Source: Blastobasis lacticolella
Taxonomy: Eukaryota; Arthropoda; Insecta; Lepidoptera; Blastobasidae
Assembly (NCBI GenBank): GCA_905147135.1
Contig: LR990061.1
Location: 9,276,026-9,340,025 of the forward strand
Reading direction: 5' to 3'
DNA length: 64,000 nt
The translations under genes were made by a program, and so were the position numbers. Every line of letters begins with the position of its first letter. The stretch's first letter is position 1. Below, in pieces: positions 9,963 through 21,600 of this stretch. The notes below the pieces were generated by a model. The model saw only the letters and a program-made list of their open reading frames with translations. It made no database searches and had not been told where the DNA came from.

Positions 9963-10480
9963 TGTTGGCGTGTCGGTGGAGGAAGCGTCGCGCAGCCGCC
10001 GCGCGCAGCCCGCGCAACCGCAGGAGAGTGGGAATCATGTGAAAGTGCGTATTAGTGAGTGGAGTAAAAATGTGCCAAAACCCAAGTTTAATAGATATGG
10101 GTACGTCCCCAGTGTTAAGAAAAGTAGTTTTCGGTGTTAGTAATAGTGAAGAATCATGTCTTAGAGACTGTTAAGTGTATTTTAGTTAACAATATTGTCT
10201 ATCACCTTGTATCATCTCTCATTTCCTACATGGCGCCCCCGCAAGATGTTCGGTGCGTTGTATCGAACACGTGACTTAGCTAATTTGCCCTGCGCGGCAT
10301 ATTACCGAAGCAGTGCATTTTTCGGAACCGCCCCGACCGGGTGCATTCATCAACATTTAACATTCATTTAAATTAACATTTATTAACAAGTATTGTGAGA
10401 CTCTTAATAAACATTTTATTTAATATTAACATCATCTGTTACATTCAACATACTGTAATCCCCGCATAAGCACCCTTACA
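9963..10480 (+). repeat. 3' LTR of the BEL/Pao element
   Basis: It starts TGTTGGCGTG and ends CACCCTTACA, giving the usual TG…CA termini and a length of 518 bp. A purine-rich ATGGGG lies about 25 bp upstream. The last 190 bp match the 5' LTR remnant at 263-437. AATAAA occurs near its end (about 10407). Confidence 0.8.
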
Positions 10481-10967
10481 AGCTTTTTCTATCACTAAAG
10501 CGCCAAACAAACAGTAAGCAGTTGGCTTGTGTGTTGTGTCTTGCATCGCCCTGTAATTTTTCATACTATCAACTCTCGTAGAGAAAGCTATGAAGCCGTA
10601 AGTCCACCTTTGTACGCAAATAAATAAATACTCTTTGCCTAAGCCTTGCGATACCCATAAAATAATCATAAGTATTTGGCAAATAATTCGCAACTAGCTT
10701 TTAAATGCATCAGTTTAAGATCCCTTCATAGCGACCGAGTTTAAGTAGGATCTACTTTACATACCTTTTGTAGGTAAACAAAATAATTCAACGCTTCACA
10801 ACCGAAATTCTGATTTCATTCTCTAACTAGGTTTCGCAGAGCAATTAGAATAAAGCGGAGTTCAGCGGGCATTGTGTTTGAACAATGGCACTCCATAATC
10901 GTAATGCCTTGCGGTAATAATTTTAACGTGCCCCCGAATAGTTGATGGTAAAATATTGCATAATTAA

Positions 10968-11303
10968 TAATCATCTTGGCGTTAATGTCCCGGTTGTGCT
11001 CTTGAGACCGAGGGCCTGGGGTCCGCCTTGACCATGATCCAGGATTTGGCGATCAGGTAATTACAGTGGAGCGACTGCCATCTGACTTTCGTAACCCTGG
11101 TACGGGGATCAGATTGGATCATGGTTATAGTTCAGTTGTCTAAATTTGCAGGTTTCATGACGATGTTTTTTCTCACCGTAAGAGCATCGGTTAGTATTCA
11201 ACTAATGTACATAACTCAGAAAAGAGTCATTGGTACATAGCCGCAGCGGAATTCGAACCCGATACCTCTCGCTTACGAGTTGGATACTGAACCGACCGGC
11301 TAT
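10968..11303 (-). mobile_element. SINE family A (tRNA-derived), full-length copy
   Basis: Read on the minus strand, the head has a tRNA-like block with GGTCGGTTCAGTATCC (A-box position) and GGGTTCGAATTCC (B box). The body has GTACCAATGACTC, TATGTACATTAGTTGAATAC, ACCGATGCTCTTACGG and CATGATCCAATCTG-like boxes, and the tail has AACGCCAAGATGATTATTAA. The same order is seen at 34573-34912. A family C copy is inserted immediately to the right. Confidence 0.8.
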
Positions 11304-11314
11304 ATTCTATAATT

Positions 11315-11572
11315 CATCATCACAGCCCGTAACAGTCCACTGCAGGACTTGGGGCCTCTCCTACGAAAGAGGAGGTTATTGCCATAATCTCCACGCTTGG
11401 CAGGCGGGTTGGAGATCGCAGTGTTTAAATATAACAATGGAAAATGCTGCTGCCCATTTTCCAGACTACGGAGACTCTTGATCTTTTGCCTCGAAAACAT
11501 TAGTCGCCTTGTACGACACCCATGAGTGTAAGGGGTTGGTGCTATTCTACTCTGCCGGGCACCACACGGCCG
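11315..11572 (+). mobile_element. SINE-like family C, copy with 11-bp target duplication
   Basis: A 258-bp element from CATCATCACAGCCCGTAACA to CACCACACGGCCG, flanked by ATTCTATAATT at 11304-11314 and 11573-11583. Other copies are at 16722, 17013, 32516 and 50538. No clear tRNA-type A/B boxes were seen. The conserved length, variable short TSDs and high copy number fit a short retroposon. It is highly conserved over GCCTCGAAAACATTAGTCGCC. Confidence 0.75.
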
Positions 11573-11894
11573 ATTCTATAATTATTCCGTAATAAATCTA
11601 GTTTACTAGGTAAGCACTATTAGTTTAATTTTCTAAGACTCACAAGCATAGTCTAGCAACAAAATAGGTATTAGTAACTAAATATCAATCAGCCAGAAGA
11701 TAAAAATTACCGATTAATTAATTCCTGCACAGCAGGAACAAAGGACAATGTAGGTACTGTGTAGGTATATCACATGAAACAAGCTACAATTTCTGACAAT
11801 TAAACGTAGCCCACCTAATATATGGAAATCAGTTATTCTCGTCCATAACTTAGTAACAACATTTTTTACATTAAACTAGGCAAGCTTTGACGAC

Positions 11895-12140
11895 ATGAGT
11901 AAACCACTCAACTCTTGGTCAACATACCGAACTGCCATGCAAAGGTCCTGGGTGAAATTCCCGGCCAAGCAGAAATTGAAATGATGAATTTTGATTTCTG
12001 TTTCGGGTCTGGGTGTAGTATGTGTAATAAGTATGTATTTCAAAAAGTTTTTTTTGTAGTTTATTAGTTCCCATAACACAAGCTTTGCTTACTTTGGAGC
12101 TAGATAGCGCTGTGAATTTGTCCGACAATATTTATATTTT
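11895..12140 (+). mobile_element. SINE family B (tRNA-derived) copy
   Basis: The degenerate tRNA-like head has CCTGGGTGAAATTCCCGG at the B-box position, followed by AGAAATTGAAATGATGAATT, GGGTCTGGGTGT, AATAAGTATGTATT and the family end ACACAAGCTTTGCTTACTTT then GGAGCTAGATAGCGCTGTG. The best-preserved copy is at 26012-26275. Confidence 0.75.
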
Positions 12141-12164
12141 CTTTATTTATCAGATCTGATGGTA

Positions 12165-12480
12165 CGTGATAATGCAGCCGAAGATGGAACATGCTAGTCG
12201 ATTAGCCTATTCACTCTGGTCTTGAAGGAGTCCGGCATTGTTCGGGGTAAATACACATTGGTAGGCAAAGCGATCCATACTCCAGCCTCAATTTTAAGTA
12301 ACAAAACGAAGAACCGCCGATGCGTTGCCTTATGATGACATGCCTCATGCCTGTAATTGTGTTGGCCACCTAATTCTTTAAACATAAACACAACAACACA
12401 AGTATTGTTGCTTTGTGGGTGAAATAAATAAAGCGGAAGAATCACATCCGAGAAGTAAGCCTTGTACTCACAAATATCCA
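12165..12480. repeat. Old interspersed repeat fragments shared with 45990-46100 and 52500-52660
   Basis: CCGAAGATGGAACATG with TTCACTCTGGTCTTGAAGG resembles, in inverted order, the block at 45995-46080. GCGTTGCCTTATGATGACAT and ATGCCTCATGCCTGTAATT with TATTGTTGCTT match the stretch at 52531-52640. These look like fragments of one or two unidentified lepidopteran transposons. The open frame on the minus strand here is not convincing as a gene. Confidence 0.5.
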
Positions 12481-14025
12481 GGCCAACTATGTGTTCTATG
12501 TTTTTTTTCCGCAATTTCTTGAATTTATTGGAGGAACTATGGTGGGTGGGAGGAAATTCCAGCTCCAATTATTCTGCCATAATCAAAGAGGCCAAACAAT
12601 TTACCGAACGTTTTTTTATTTAGGAATAGCGGGCCATACTCCCCAAAATTCTAAATTTAATTTTAAATACCCTGTGTATTATATTGAGTCCTAATTTTCC
12701 TCCTGATTCATCTAGCTACGCGGCTCCCGGCTTTTAATCATCTAATCACAGCACCGAAAACCTTCAAAATCGAAGGGCGCTCGTCACTGTAACAGGTGGT
12801 ATTAAAGCCGAAAAGTACCGTAATGGACGTCGGCAATAGGCCTGACGGCATGACGCCTATTGCTTGGAAACGTTGAACTCTATCTGCATGAACAGTGGAC
12901 ATTCTGGGGCAGCGGTCACTGTTGCTGAGCACCTCAAACGAAGGAAGGACTTCCAAAAGCCTTCAAAAGTTTTATTACGAAAAATGTAAAAGGCTAGTAC
13001 CTCCCAAGGTGACCGGAGAGCTGGCTCGTTCCTTGGACAGATTGTAAGCATTTCTATCTAACGCAGCCTGCTTTCTGGGCATCATTCATCATCAGGCAGG
13101 GGTGTGGATGCCTTTTTAGTGATTACTTTTAACCATGACGAATAAAGAAGAGTGTTATCAGGTTGACATGTGTGTCAGTGTTTCTGTGTATCGGCGTATC
13201 TGTGTGTCTGTCTGTGGCATCGTAGCTCCCGAACAGGTGAACCGATTTGAAAGCGGTTTTTTCTGTTTAAAAGAGCTTTTATTCGAGATGGCTCTTAGCC
13301 TTGCTTCGTTAAAATCGGTTCAATAATTTAGAACATTTTTGAGTATTTGTAAATTTTGTCGTAGGTTATCCGATTTTTTCTGTCGGTTAGATTATTTATT
13401 GTCTCTGTAAATATGTGATGTGTAACATAATAAATGTTTTATACTTTGTTAGCTTTGAACTCGAAATAAACAATAGAATTTAGATTATGTCTATAATTAT
13501 ACACAACTACACAAATTAACCAAAAAAAATTGCAGTTTAGCTCAAACATAAAAATTTTGGTTCTTTGAAATTTTCATAGTTAGATATATTTTTTGCGTGT
13601 AATAAAACTACAGATTGATTTCGGAGTCGTGATTTATTTAAATAAGTTATTAAACAACAAATTAAAAGGAAACCTTACTAAAAGAAAATGTTTATTTTAT
13701 TCAAGAGAAAATTTACAGCTCGTACTGTAAGTATAGTTGGGAATTTATTAGGCACTAACACAGGATTTTTAAAATAACCACGAGATCAGGATAGAATATG
13801 GATGGGAGTATTTTATTGAAAATAACGAGAAAAGAATATCTGGTCCATACTGAACTAATTCGCTGGCAAAATCTGTAAGAACATAGAAATAATAAGCACG
13901 GAGTATTCATTCTCATTTCTCTAATAGTTTTATTGGTTTACTGTTTTGAGCACTACATATTAAGTACACATTTTATACACATATTTAACACTGGAATTGA
14001 CAATGAGCGCTTTTATCATTTATAA
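12481..14025. other. Non-coding, AT-rich; no gene recognised
   Basis: Short open frames only, without domain signatures. A block near 13000-13040 containing the complement of GGAACGAGCCAGCTCTCC recurs at 31990-32025. The stretch 13150-13330 (TGTGTCTGTCTGTGGCATCG, CCGATTTGAAAGCGG) looks like a common insect repeat. Nothing else could be supported. Confidence 0.5.
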
Positions 14026-14170
14026 CGTGACGATATTATCGGGACGTACACGATATAGGGGAGAGGTGGCATGAAAGGGACACGTATGGAAAAGGAGCCT
14101 CTACAACAAAACTGTCCTCTTCTTGCCACCTCTTCCCTATATCGTGGACGTCCACGATAATATCGTCACG
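14026..14170. mobile_element. Palindromic MITE, 145 bp
   Basis: The ends CGTGACGATATTATCG and CGATAATATCGTCACG are inverted. Pairing extends to about 46 bp per arm, through GATATAGGG-AGAGGTGGC, with about four mismatches, around a 50-bp centre. No coding potential. No convincing target duplication was seen. Confidence 0.75.
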
Positions 14171-14187
14171 ATACAAATTATAAATAG

Positions 14188-14447
14188 GTAGAGCTCGTCT
14201 AATCTAAAATGACGCGCCCCACTACTTAGTTAGTTGATTTCGATGTGTGAGTGCAAATATTAATAACGACACTTCATCTGTGTCGACTGCTCCAATCGAA
14301 CGACGCGAGCTCCTACGTTGGTGTCTCACCGGCAACTGAATGACCAATTACAACGGCATTTGTATATGTATTGCGCCCATATTTAAACTTGCTTGTGTGC
14401 GTTAATGCGATAGTGGGGCGCGTCATTTTAGATTAGACGAGCTCTAC
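14188..14447 (+). mobile_element. MITE family E, copy 1 (long TIR)
   Basis: It starts GTAGAGCTCGTCTAATCTAA and ends with the inverted form. TIRs of about 37 bp include ATGACGCGCCCCACTA. Copies lie at 23791-24047, 50869-51125 (opposite orientation) and 53648-54951 (split by a hAT). All copies are about 257-260 bp. A TA lies just inside the outermost base at both ends, so a TA target with one extra base is possible, but the TSD is unresolved. Confidence 0.85.
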
Positions 14448-14470
14448 TACGGTGCTAAAATAAAATCTAA

Positions 14471-15045
14471 GAGCCGTCTTACACGGCGCGGTGACTGAGC
14501 GGTGCCTCTGCGGCGTCCTGACGACACGGCGTGTAAGTAGGGGAGAGTAGGTATGCTAAGTTGGATTATTATTATTTAAAGCATTTATAGTTATTTGTAT
14601 GTAAGTATTTGGAGGATGCAAATGTTGGTAGCCATGATCATCTCCAATACCTTTCTATGTCGTTGTAATAAGCCGTTTTACAATGATTAATTATAAATAA
14701 AAGTTATAAAACTGTTTTCCTTTTTACCTCTTATTTGAATGAAAACTCCAAAGTACGATTCGGGAACGATGTGATACATTATAGCGGGCCGGTACCTAAA
14801 TTGTAGGTGCATCAAATAAACATCCAATCAAAATCTGCTGCAAGTAAGTATTAATGCAGTCAACGTTAAAAAAACACGTAACCATTTCTACAAAGTTATC
14901 GCAAAAGCAATTTTAGGGGGTTCAACATAAACTACTCTCCCCTATAACGTTGCGGCGCCGTACCGCCCGTGTGAACATTTGAGCGACGAAAACTTGGCGG
15001 TGCGGTGCCGGGGCGATGCTGCACAGCGGCGTGTGGAACGGCTCT
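14471..15045. mobile_element. GC-rich inverted-repeat MITE holding a nested element
   Basis: The outer ends GAGCCGTCTTACACGGCGCG and GGCGTGTGGAACGGCTC are inverted, and the GC-rich subterminal parts match loosely. It is split by the TA-flanked element at 14540-14942. Without that, it would be a short GC-rich MITE of about 170 bp. Confidence 0.6.
14540..14942. mobile_element. Mariner-type MITE nested in the GC-rich MITE
   Basis: The ends GGGGAGAGTAGGTATG and CTACTCTCCCC are inverted, and TA lies on each side (14538-14539 and 14943-14944), as for Tc1/mariner. The 403-bp interior is AT-rich and non-coding. Confidence 0.7.
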
Positions 15046-16721
15046 AACCCTTGCAAGGCTATTGAAAAGATTCATGTACCTCTGTCATTTTCGCTAAGTT
15101 TTTTTCAGTAGCTTATGCTACCACATGAATAGCTGTAAAAAAAATTTCACGATATGTCATAAGCCAAAGAAGACAGCATAGTATAATAATAAGTCCATGG
15201 TATGTCCCTTTCATTCTAGTGACTGGCTGACTCGACTAGCCAGCGTTGCAAAAACATCCCCATTGCCGACGTCGCTTCCATTGAAGATTGTATGGCATTC
15301 ATAAGTGTTTTATAAAAACTCAAATTGAATAAATATATTTGAACTTGAACTTGAACCGGGATTTGATGTCAAGATGATGATGACTTACACAGACCGTTCG
15401 TTATCTTCGATCGATTCGATAGTTCGATCGTTTATATTGATACGGTCCTTGGCAAACTTTACTTCTTCTATATTCAACAATCTTAACATTCTTGAACATC
15501 GGAATAGCTATTTGCTCTGTAGTATAGAGTACTCTTCAGCTGACCTTACCTCAAAATATCATCGATTTTTATTTGTTTGTACTAAAATGATTAAATTTCC
15601 ATAAAATAAATAAAAATATTTTGATCGCTTTCTTACTTTATTATTTTAATTTTCAAGGCCTTATTTTGATTATTTTCTGAATTTTAAGATTTCACATAAT
15701 GTTTTAAACTATCACGGCTATCATCACATATTTTAAGGGTATATTCCGGGTTTCCTATCCGTCGTTTCGTGACCATGATACATGCAACTGCGTCGAAATA
15801 TCGGGCTACTCGTGAACAAAGATACGCGGTAGAAATCCCGGAACATACGCTTAAAATTCATGATTTTACATACACACTCACGCTCGTATCCCACAGGGAT
15901 ACATACACACCTAAACAGATTCTAATCATGGATCTAACAGTGGTTTTATTACATACCTACTGTACCTATAGACTTGACACACTCCATCTAGATTCTACAG
16001 AATAGGTAGGTAATACAAAATAGCTAATAGTAGTCTTAAATCTAAACCTGTAATACACCCTAAACTAGATCTAAGATAGACACAGTCTGTAATGCAGTAA
16101 CAATGGTTTGGACACAATGACTTCGTTCGTAAATTCTACGGAAACAAGCCCTATTGTATAGAGTAGGATATTACATAACAGAAAATCTTTTACTAATCGG
16201 CAGTGATGATAATAAAGTGATAAAAGACACTGTTGTTGAAATGCAGTAGAATAGCATCAACCCCTACCACGCCCGGATGTCGAAAAAGGCGAGTTCTTAT
16301 TCATAAGAAGTCGATGGACTGCAACTTATTTATTCACCCAGTACCTATTGGACATACTGCATTTGGACTGGCCTCGAACTAGTTCTTCTCAAATTTAAGA
16401 CACCCCGAGCATGAAACAAGTTCCATGGCGGCTAATATTTTAGAGGTCGTCCATCCCGAAGCCCCACAGACATTAACACATGACCAACTGTCAATAATTT
16501 TTTGTTTTATTTTGTTTCCAAATTTTTCTTGTCAAAGCTTCAGTTATGGAGAAGGCTCACGTTGAGTTGTGAATTGTTACATAATATGCTGGGTGGTGAT
16601 GGCAATGATGAATAGGATTAAAATTATGTCGTATTCTGTAAATTTATCAACAAATTAAACATGAAAAATTATTTTAGTCACTTATGTCGTCGTAGGTCGT
16701 CATTTATATCAGGCTTTCTAG
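15046..16721. other. Non-coding; LINE-tail debris
   Basis: At 15300-15360 the run AATAAATATATTTGAACTTG, then AACTTGAACC, looks like a LINE 3' tail. No gene, tRNA or conserved domain was recognised in the rest. The small open frames at 15374 and 15769 have no features worth calling. Confidence 0.45.
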
Positions 16722-17270
16722 ATCATCATCACAGCCCATAACAATCTACTGCAGGACTAAGAGGTCTCTCCCACGAAAGGGGAGGTTATTGCCGTAATCT
16801 CCACGCTTGGCAGGCGGGTTGGAGATCGCAGTACTAAAAATATAACAATTGAAAACGCTGGTGCCCAATTTCAAGCCTACGGAGACTCTAGATCTTAGGC
16901 CTCGAAAACATTAGTACTTGTACGACATCCACAAGTGTAAGGGGTTTGTGCTATTCTACTCTGCCGGACACCACACGGCCACTTTCTACTTTCACTTTCT
17001 ATTCATCATCACATCATCACAGCCCGTAACAATCCACTGCAGGACTTAGGGCCTCTCCCACGAAAGGGGAGGTTATTGCCATAATCTCCACGCTCGGCAG
17101 GCGGGTTGGAGATCGCAGTGTTTAAATATAACAATGGAAAGTGCTGCTGCCCATTTTCCATACTACGGAGACTTTTGATCTTTTGCCTCGAAAACATTAG
17201 TCGCCTTGTACGACACCCATGAGCGTAAGGGGTTGGTGCTATTCTACTCTGCCGGTCACCACACGGCCAA
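16722..17270 (+). mobile_element. Two SINE-like family C copies in tandem
   Basis: Copies at about 16722-16980 and 17013-17268, same orientation, both from CATCATCACAGCCC to CACACGGCCA. Flanks show TTTCTA-type direct repeats (CTTTCTAGA left, ACTTTCTACT middle, ACTTTCTATT and AATTTCTATT right), so the second copy probably landed at a duplicate of the first target. They end about 250 bp downstream of the receptor stop codon, possibly within its 3' UTR. Confidence 0.75.
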
Positions 17271-17520
17271 TTTCTATTATCTAGCTACAATTACAACAAT
17301 GGTATATTTAGTTCATCTAATTACGTTCCCTTAGTTATATTTTATGTAAGATCATAACTACATAAGACAATATTAACATTACAAGAGAGCCATTATGGAC
17401 AACATTTTTATCGGAATAATATTTGTTTTCTTCTTGTCGCATTACTTACACGCTAAACAAACAACAACTTTTAAAGTAGATTTGGGACGATCTCATTGCG
17501 TGGGGGAACAACACATGACG

Positions 17521-18607
17521 TCACACGAAACTCTCCGGGCAGCCGTAATCGACACTTTTAGACTTTTGTATACCAACAACGCAATCTACTCTCAACTTAT
17601 TGGAGAGAAACTTCTTACGATTCGTGTCACACTCCATACTTTTCGCTTTGGCGCTGTTTATGAGCACGCTTCGCCTCAGCGAGCCGCGATTGCTGTGAAA
17701 GTCTGCCTCGTCTACGAGTCTCACGATGTCTTTCCTATTTCTACTATTAGCACTATTACTGGAATGACCGTCTTCGGCTTTGGCATCGTTGCTATCGTCC
17801 ACCTCAGTTATCTCAATTATATTACCCTCGCTCGTCAACCTATTTGCATTTGCTTTCGAACACACTGGATCGGACTGCTGTCTAATAAACTTCTTCGTGA
17901 ATATCCTATCGAAGAAACCATTAGTCTTTACATTGTCGTCAACGCTTTCTTTGCTTTCCGACTCTGTATCAGTTTTGTCGAGACTACCTCTGTGGCTAAA
18001 CAGCTTCTTCAAACTGTTCGTAGTTCTCGTCAGACTACTGCTTGTCGTGGAGCCATTTGTGACGTTCCTCTTCACCCGCCTATTCTGAATCCTCTCGGAC
18101 GACCTCTCGTAACAAATGCAGACCTTACAAAACCCTAACCTAAACTTAGAAGACATCAAATTGTACAATATAGGATTTATAGCAGAGTTTATATACAACA
18201 TTATTCTAGAGAAATACAATAAATTGTACCACTTATCTGGACTAACTTCGTTCAAGACATCTAAAGGCGTTACAATAATCCACAACGCTAGCACTCTGTA
18301 AGGCATCAGACACAGAAAGAAGCATAATACGACAGTACCTAACATTAATATAACTTGTTTTCTAGCCCTAGCGTTGTAGGGGTCGACAGTCTTATTCATG
18401 ACCACTTTGGAAGCCGCTGTGATGAGGTTCTTGGCGATGATGCTGTACAGGATGATAAGGATGATGAGGGGGAGAATGTAGAGGATGACGATGACCATGA
18501 TGAAGAAGGTGATCTGCCAGAAGGTGATGGCTTGCGTGAGGCATTGGAATGACACGGCGCCGTCCTGACGGGTGATGGGGTGGTGCTCCGCGATGCCTAG
18601 TATCGGG
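17521..18607 (-). CDS. ETHR: Neuropeptide GPCR (ETHR-like), last coding exon: ECL2 to C-tail
   Basis: This terminal exon encodes about 361 residues of a class A, plasma-membrane, G-protein-coupled receptor. On the minus strand a pyrimidine-rich tract ending TTGCAG precedes it, and its first base completes a Ser codon split with the upstream exon. ECL2 has the conserved Cys in VSFQCLTQAITFW; TM5 is FFIMVIVILYILPLIILIIL; IC3 is short (NARARKQVILMLG); TM6 is CFFLCLMPYRV, with Leu in place of the toggle Trp; TM7 holds YINSAINPILYNLMSSKFR with the NPxxY motif. The tail, about 210 residues, is Ser/Asn-rich and basic and ends ESFV, a class I PDZ-ligand type. TM6-TM7 wording fits insect ecdysis triggering hormone receptors, relatives of TRH/neuromedin U receptors. 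ETHR drives ecdysis behaviour in peptidergic neurons. The exact subtype is inferred without a search. Confidence 0.8.
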
Positions 18608-21600
18608 CTGCAAGAGAAAACAAATGTCGTATTAGAAAGAATATTATGAGAAACAAAGATTAGAAGATTATTTACAGAGTGATGAAGTGATAATATGCTG
18701 CCTTCAACAATCTACTACTAAATTCTTAATTTAAAAGAACAACGAGAGTTTTGCATTATCATTTATTATATTTCAAATTAGCTTTGAGTTGGATATGAAG
18801 TTGGTTAATAATGAATATCAGACAACAATACAGCATATTTTCACTCACGAAACTACTATACAATAGATAGGTACTTTAGAAGTCTAAGATTTTGACAAAA
18901 ATATGTACAACTGTGTAGCTACGGCCAATGAATAAAATTTGCAGAAAGAAGAAGTGTTCAGAGGAAGTTATAAAGAATTTATAAAAAATTGCGGTAGATG
19001 ACTTTAAATGCGGTGAATTAATTAAAATAGCTTCTCTATTACAGACATTGTAAAACAGACTCCATCAAATATTTCTATGTGTAAAGGTCCTGCTAGGAGA
19101 AGTTTCTACATTAATAATTAATATGCTTGGAGCCAATAAGTTCATTTGTACGGAATTTCTTAATATTCCATAATCCCTTAAAGTAATAAACTTTTGGGAA
19201 TGCGCAATGAAGGTACTGATAAAATAAGACAAAACTAGAAAATATAAAACATTGAAAGTCATCTACCAGGTAAAGTGTGTACAGAAAATTATAGAACAGA
19301 ATCAAATTATTTAAAAATATACCAGGGAAGGTATATTATCCTGTAATTACTCCAAATTAGAAAATATGAGATAAATAGGTAGGTGGTACTTAAATCACTA
19401 GGTAAGTAGGTACGTAAAGTTTATTTTATCGTATTATCATTATCGGTATATATAGCCTCTTTATAAAAATAATTAGTCTATGACAACATGGTCCACCACC
19501 ATGTAAGTACTTAGACGAAATATTAATTTAAATTACAAAGATACCGTACAGATCTCTAGAATAAATTAATATACTTTGAATAGAAAGATAAATTATTTAA
19601 TAATACAGAATTAAATGTTAAGTGCTTAGAAACCCCAAAGTTAATCAAAGGAACCAAAACCAGTACACAGGCAACAAAGCAGAAGACAGAACAAGAAGCA
19701 TGTCCGATTCACCAATTAGTACTACTAAATAATTTGCACAAAATTAATATAATTATTCTGTAAACAAAAAGAAAGAAGCTAGACATCGATGTATTATTTC
19801 AAATTGGTGAATTCAGACCAAACATTTAAAGCAGCATTAGAGCTTATTAACATGAACGTATTTGTGCATCGATTTTATACTAAAAAAGTCTAATATATCA
19901 TGTAACTAGAAACTACCATACAGGATTAGACGACGGCATTTTAACTTCGATCCCTCATTTCCCCGTTTATTGTATAGTTACGAAACCACGGCTCCGTACG
20001 CGGCCGAAGGAAGTAAAAATGAAAATTCTACAAGAGATTCAAAGTTATGTTGACGTGTATGTTCTAAACTCAAAAAATAAACCATCGTACTATAATTATA
20101 TCGCAGATATGATACTATAAAGCCAGCACCGCATTCGCTCCCCTTAGTTTGCAGATGTCCTATCCATTACCGTCTCCAAACGGAAACGGTGGCTATGACT
20201 GTTGCAACTGTTTGGCTTCACGGCTTTTAAGTTTTCACTTCGAGCACCTTATTCCATTGATCCAAGAACGAAATTCAAATGAAAGCCGAGCTTATCAAAC
20301 GTCCCCCATATAAAAGCAAATGCATGTTCTTGTCTACAATGCAAATATCGATGCACAAATCATCCTTGTTCAATAAGTCCTCCACAAATAGCTGTCACGT
20401 ATAAACACAAACGGTAATACCAAGCTGGAATCCGTACACACCTTGTTTCTCAAAGGGGTTTTTATTTTCGTCTCCCAAATGCAACACTGTGGTGAGAGTG
20501 CCAGCGATAACTGATTTAAGGAGGTTTCAAATTGTATGTTTTGGCTTTTGATAATAATACCTACTGTAATCCGCTGAAAGTAGTGTGTATTTGTGGCATT
20601 TTTAACGGCCTGCGATCACTCTATGACGAAGTCTGGATCGCTCCTAGCCCCTAGCCCCTAAAATTCTGCACCGTTCGTAACTACCAGGTCTTACCGGGGC
20701 AAATGAAGCTTCATAAGTGCCATCTGCCTCGTTAAGGCCCTAAGAGGTGCGAAAAAAAAAATTTCTTGCTACACAATAATTGTCAAGAATCTCAATATTG
20801 AGAAATAGCAATGAACTATTTTTAAATAGCAAAGTTTTTATAGACATCGTCTTTGAAGAGCATGGAGTTATCTGCCTAGCAGATAATTGAGCAAATTTTT
20901 AATAATTATTGTAGTTAGCGAGAACTTATTTTATTCCTAAAGGCTTTTCAAATTTCTTTAGGCCTTAAACGCCAATATCGGGTATTTTTCCTATTAATCC
21001 CATTAGTGAGGCATACCCGGCTGCAGGTGGGAGCGAGCCAAAGTATGCATCATAATATACAGAGTATCACAGAATGGATGAATGTCATTTCTATGAGATA
21101 ACCTGGCCATGATTTATCAAGTAAGCTGAAGCTAATAAATATAATATTAGGTAGATAATATAAAATACTTAGCATTGTATAATTTTATTCTATTTTTAGA
21201 ATTCTATTTTTATTTGTTGTTTGCGTTTGAAACATTTTTCTCTACCTAGATTTTATCGGTGGTTTTTCGTCAGGCAGTTTTGACATTGGTTACGTGCAAC
21301 AAAATTGCGTTTGACCTCAACATCATTAGTGTTCTCACGAAGGTATGGCTTTAATTCAAAAGCAGTTAATGTAAAAAATGGTAAAAAGATTACATTTTGA
21401 TTACCTTATCAAATTCTTTGATGGTGTTATTAATTGTGAACCAAATTAATTATAAAACGCTAACTTAGCGTTGTTAAGCACGCGACACGCACAAGAAACA
21501 AATAAATACTGAGCCTGTTAAAATACCTATCACGATAAAAAGTGAGTGTTATTTGGTCGTATTTAACAAAAAAAATCCAGCAAATATGACGTTACACGCA

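Larger units (their letters stand above)
263..10480 (+). mobile_element. Degenerate BEL/Pao-type LTR retrotransposon with nested insertions
   Basis: In order: LTR remnant, gag pieces, zinc knuckles, protease, reverse transcriptase with YMDDL, RNase H/connection, integrase, an env-like remnant, a short purine-rich stretch (near 9932-9940), and the 3' LTR. The order and motifs fit the BEL/Pao superfamily. The coding frame is broken many times and carries a Harbinger-like transposon (about 3686-6295) and 5'-truncated LINEs (about 7822-8224 and 8874-8925). It cannot be autonomous now. LTR divergence and nesting point to an old insertion. Confidence 0.85.

Noticed and set aside
12194..12568. Minus-strand 124-codon frame
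   Set aside because: It overlaps an interspersed repeat (shared with 52500-52660) and shows no domain; probably chance.
17395..18138. Plus-strand 247-codon open frame opposite the receptor exon
   Set aside because: It mirrors the GPCR exon on the other strand, and its composition is that of antisense membrane-segment codons. No domain of its own.
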